The position numbers and the translations under genes are program-made. The notes under the pieces were generated by a model. That model saw only the letters and a list, made by a program, of their open reading frames with translations. It was not told the DNA's origin and searched no databases. Shown piece after piece: positions 56,251 through 57,098 of a stretch of DNA of 57,098 nucleotides (the stretch's first letter is position 1; each line of letters starts with the position of its first letter). The DNA comes from Welwitschia mirabilis (taxonomy: Eukaryota > Gnetophyta > Gnetopsida > Welwitschiales): the NCBI GenBank assembly GCA_051453625.1, contig JBOZIK010000001.1, positions 169,710,824 to 169,767,921 on the forward strand. Reading direction: 5' to 3'.

Positions 56251-56550
56251 TATAAATTTTTCTTTTTGCATTTGCATAATATTTTGGTGTCACTTTGAGT
56301 TTAAAAAAGACATTTCCTTGGAAAAATTTCACAGTATGAGGATCTATGAAAATACCTATAAAAAACCTTGATTAGGATTTCTTTATCCTCCCTAAATCAA
56401 CAAAAAGTTACACTCCTTTATTCTGGTTTAGAGTACTCCCAAGAGAGGATCCGCTTCCATCCACATCTCTACCCCTGCCATTAGAATATGCCACTGTGTT
56501 GCCACCACTATTTCTCTTATAGCTCTTTAAGACCCAAACCCTAGTTTGTT

Positions 56551-57098
56551 TTCTTTGTCCATCTCCTCCTTCCTGCTCTTCAGTTAACTTTGAATTAAGT
56601 CTTAGTTTTCTTATTTTTTCTTTATCTTAGTACTTAATTATGATTTTATGATAGACTTTTATTGCAAAAATTATTTTCTCTATGCTCTTTTCTACTTTTA
56701 CACAAACACATGATGAATTAGTTAGGGATTACTTAATCATGCATTATATCGTAGTAATACTATAGTAATGTTTTTCCAAATCCTTTCATTTAATAAATAT
56801 GAAAATGTAGAGGAATACATTACAAATGATCTTATTATTCATTAGTATTCTAGAGATGTAGCTAATGCATTAGATATTTTTCAAAATACTAGTAACTAAA
56901 AATTAATGGATTCTCATGTTTTCTTGGATGGGATATTGATAAGGATGAATTTTATGTAAATTTTGCTTATTAATAAAGTGTTTTTTCTTATATCAATTAT
57001 ATATTTTGTCATCAAATAGATGTTTTTATTTATTTTTATGCTTACTAATCAATAGGTTAGTTAGTTAGTATGTTAATAGTTTAGTATGTATATATGTC
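56551..57098. other. Right end of window, no gene recognised
   Basis: AT-rich. It may hold the LINE-4 5' UTR (C/T-rich patch at 56455-56580 on the plus strand) and older debris. Confidence 0.4.

Larger units (their letters stand above)
46450..56550 (-). mobile_element. Minus-strand L1-type LINE (LINE-4), split by a nested insertion
   Basis: Reading from right to left: ORF1 DUF4283 relic (55850-56250), endonuclease (55189-54545), pre-RT linker, RT palm first half (about 53760-53297), insertion of an LTR element (53296-49467), RT palm second half with FADDSM (49466-48800), and zf-RVT-like relic (about 47380-47560). The 3' border near 46450 is a guess. Without the insertion it would be about 6.3 kb, the usual size. 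Confidence 0.8.

Noticed and set aside
1-57098. tRNA or rRNA genes, CRISPR arrays, operons, bacterial or organellar genes.
   Set aside because: I found none on reading both strands; only tRNA-complementary primer sites of retroelements are present. Short diverged tRNA genes could escape the eye.

Overview
This looks like nuclear DNA from a large, repeat-rich land-plant genome. The window is very AT-rich and CpG-poor. It is packed with decayed plant-type L1 LINEs (DUF4283-like ORF1, endonuclease, reverse transcriptase, zf-RVT) and plant LTR retrotransposons (tRNA-Met and tRNA-Asp primer sites, an Athila/Tat-type gypsy element, copia-type gag). A gymnosperm or similarly bloated genome would fit, but that is an inference. 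There are no bacterial features. Five runs of N mark assembly gaps.

The only host gene I can support is on the minus strand at 10301-11837. It is the 5' end of a plant orthologue of DNA-PKcs (PRKDC), the PI3K-related kinase of non-homologous end joining. Three exons (11837-11520, 10886-10703, 10519-10301) have GT/AG borders and matching phases, and together encode the first 240 residues. The rest of this very long protein must lie to the left, mostly beyond position 1. The sequence at 1-10300 is therefore probably intron 3, filled with transposons. The promoter/exon 1 region (about 11520-12000) is rich in CpG, unlike everything around it. Part of exon 2 with its splice acceptor is duplicated inside intron 1.

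Layout. 1-8030: minus-strand LTR-retrotransposon pieces (two tRNA-Met-type primer sites, repeated LTR and leader blocks) with a 5'-truncated plus-strand LINE inserted at 314-3787; the 3' part of that LINE carries a DnaJ J-domain reading frame. 8030-10300: intronic sequence with small tandem repeats. 10301-12000: the DNA-PKcs 5' end. 12400-18480: a nearly full-length plus-strand LINE whose RT segment is tandemly duplicated (about 1.25 kb unit). 20100-24420: a third, more decayed plus-strand LINE. 25515-32215: an LTR retrotransposon with paired 1.43 kb LTRs and a tRNA-Asp-type primer site but no recognisable pol. 32216-40800: mostly unassignable AT-rich DNA with two gaps. 40805-45541: a decayed Athila/Tat-type gypsy element (gag, protease, RT, RNase H, integrase). 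46450-56550: a long minus-strand LINE interrupted by a gag-only LTR element (49467-53296), which is itself interrupted by a solo copia-like LTR (50746-51951).

Almost all element reading frames are broken by stops that correspond to C-to-T or G-to-A changes (CAA/CAG to TAA/TAG, TGG to TGA/TAG, CGA to TGA), as expected after long DNA methylation. No element appears able to move by itself. The most unusual observations are the J-domain in a LINE tail, the plant DNA-PKcs start with its duplicated decoy acceptor, the RT tandem duplication, and the three-level nest on the right.
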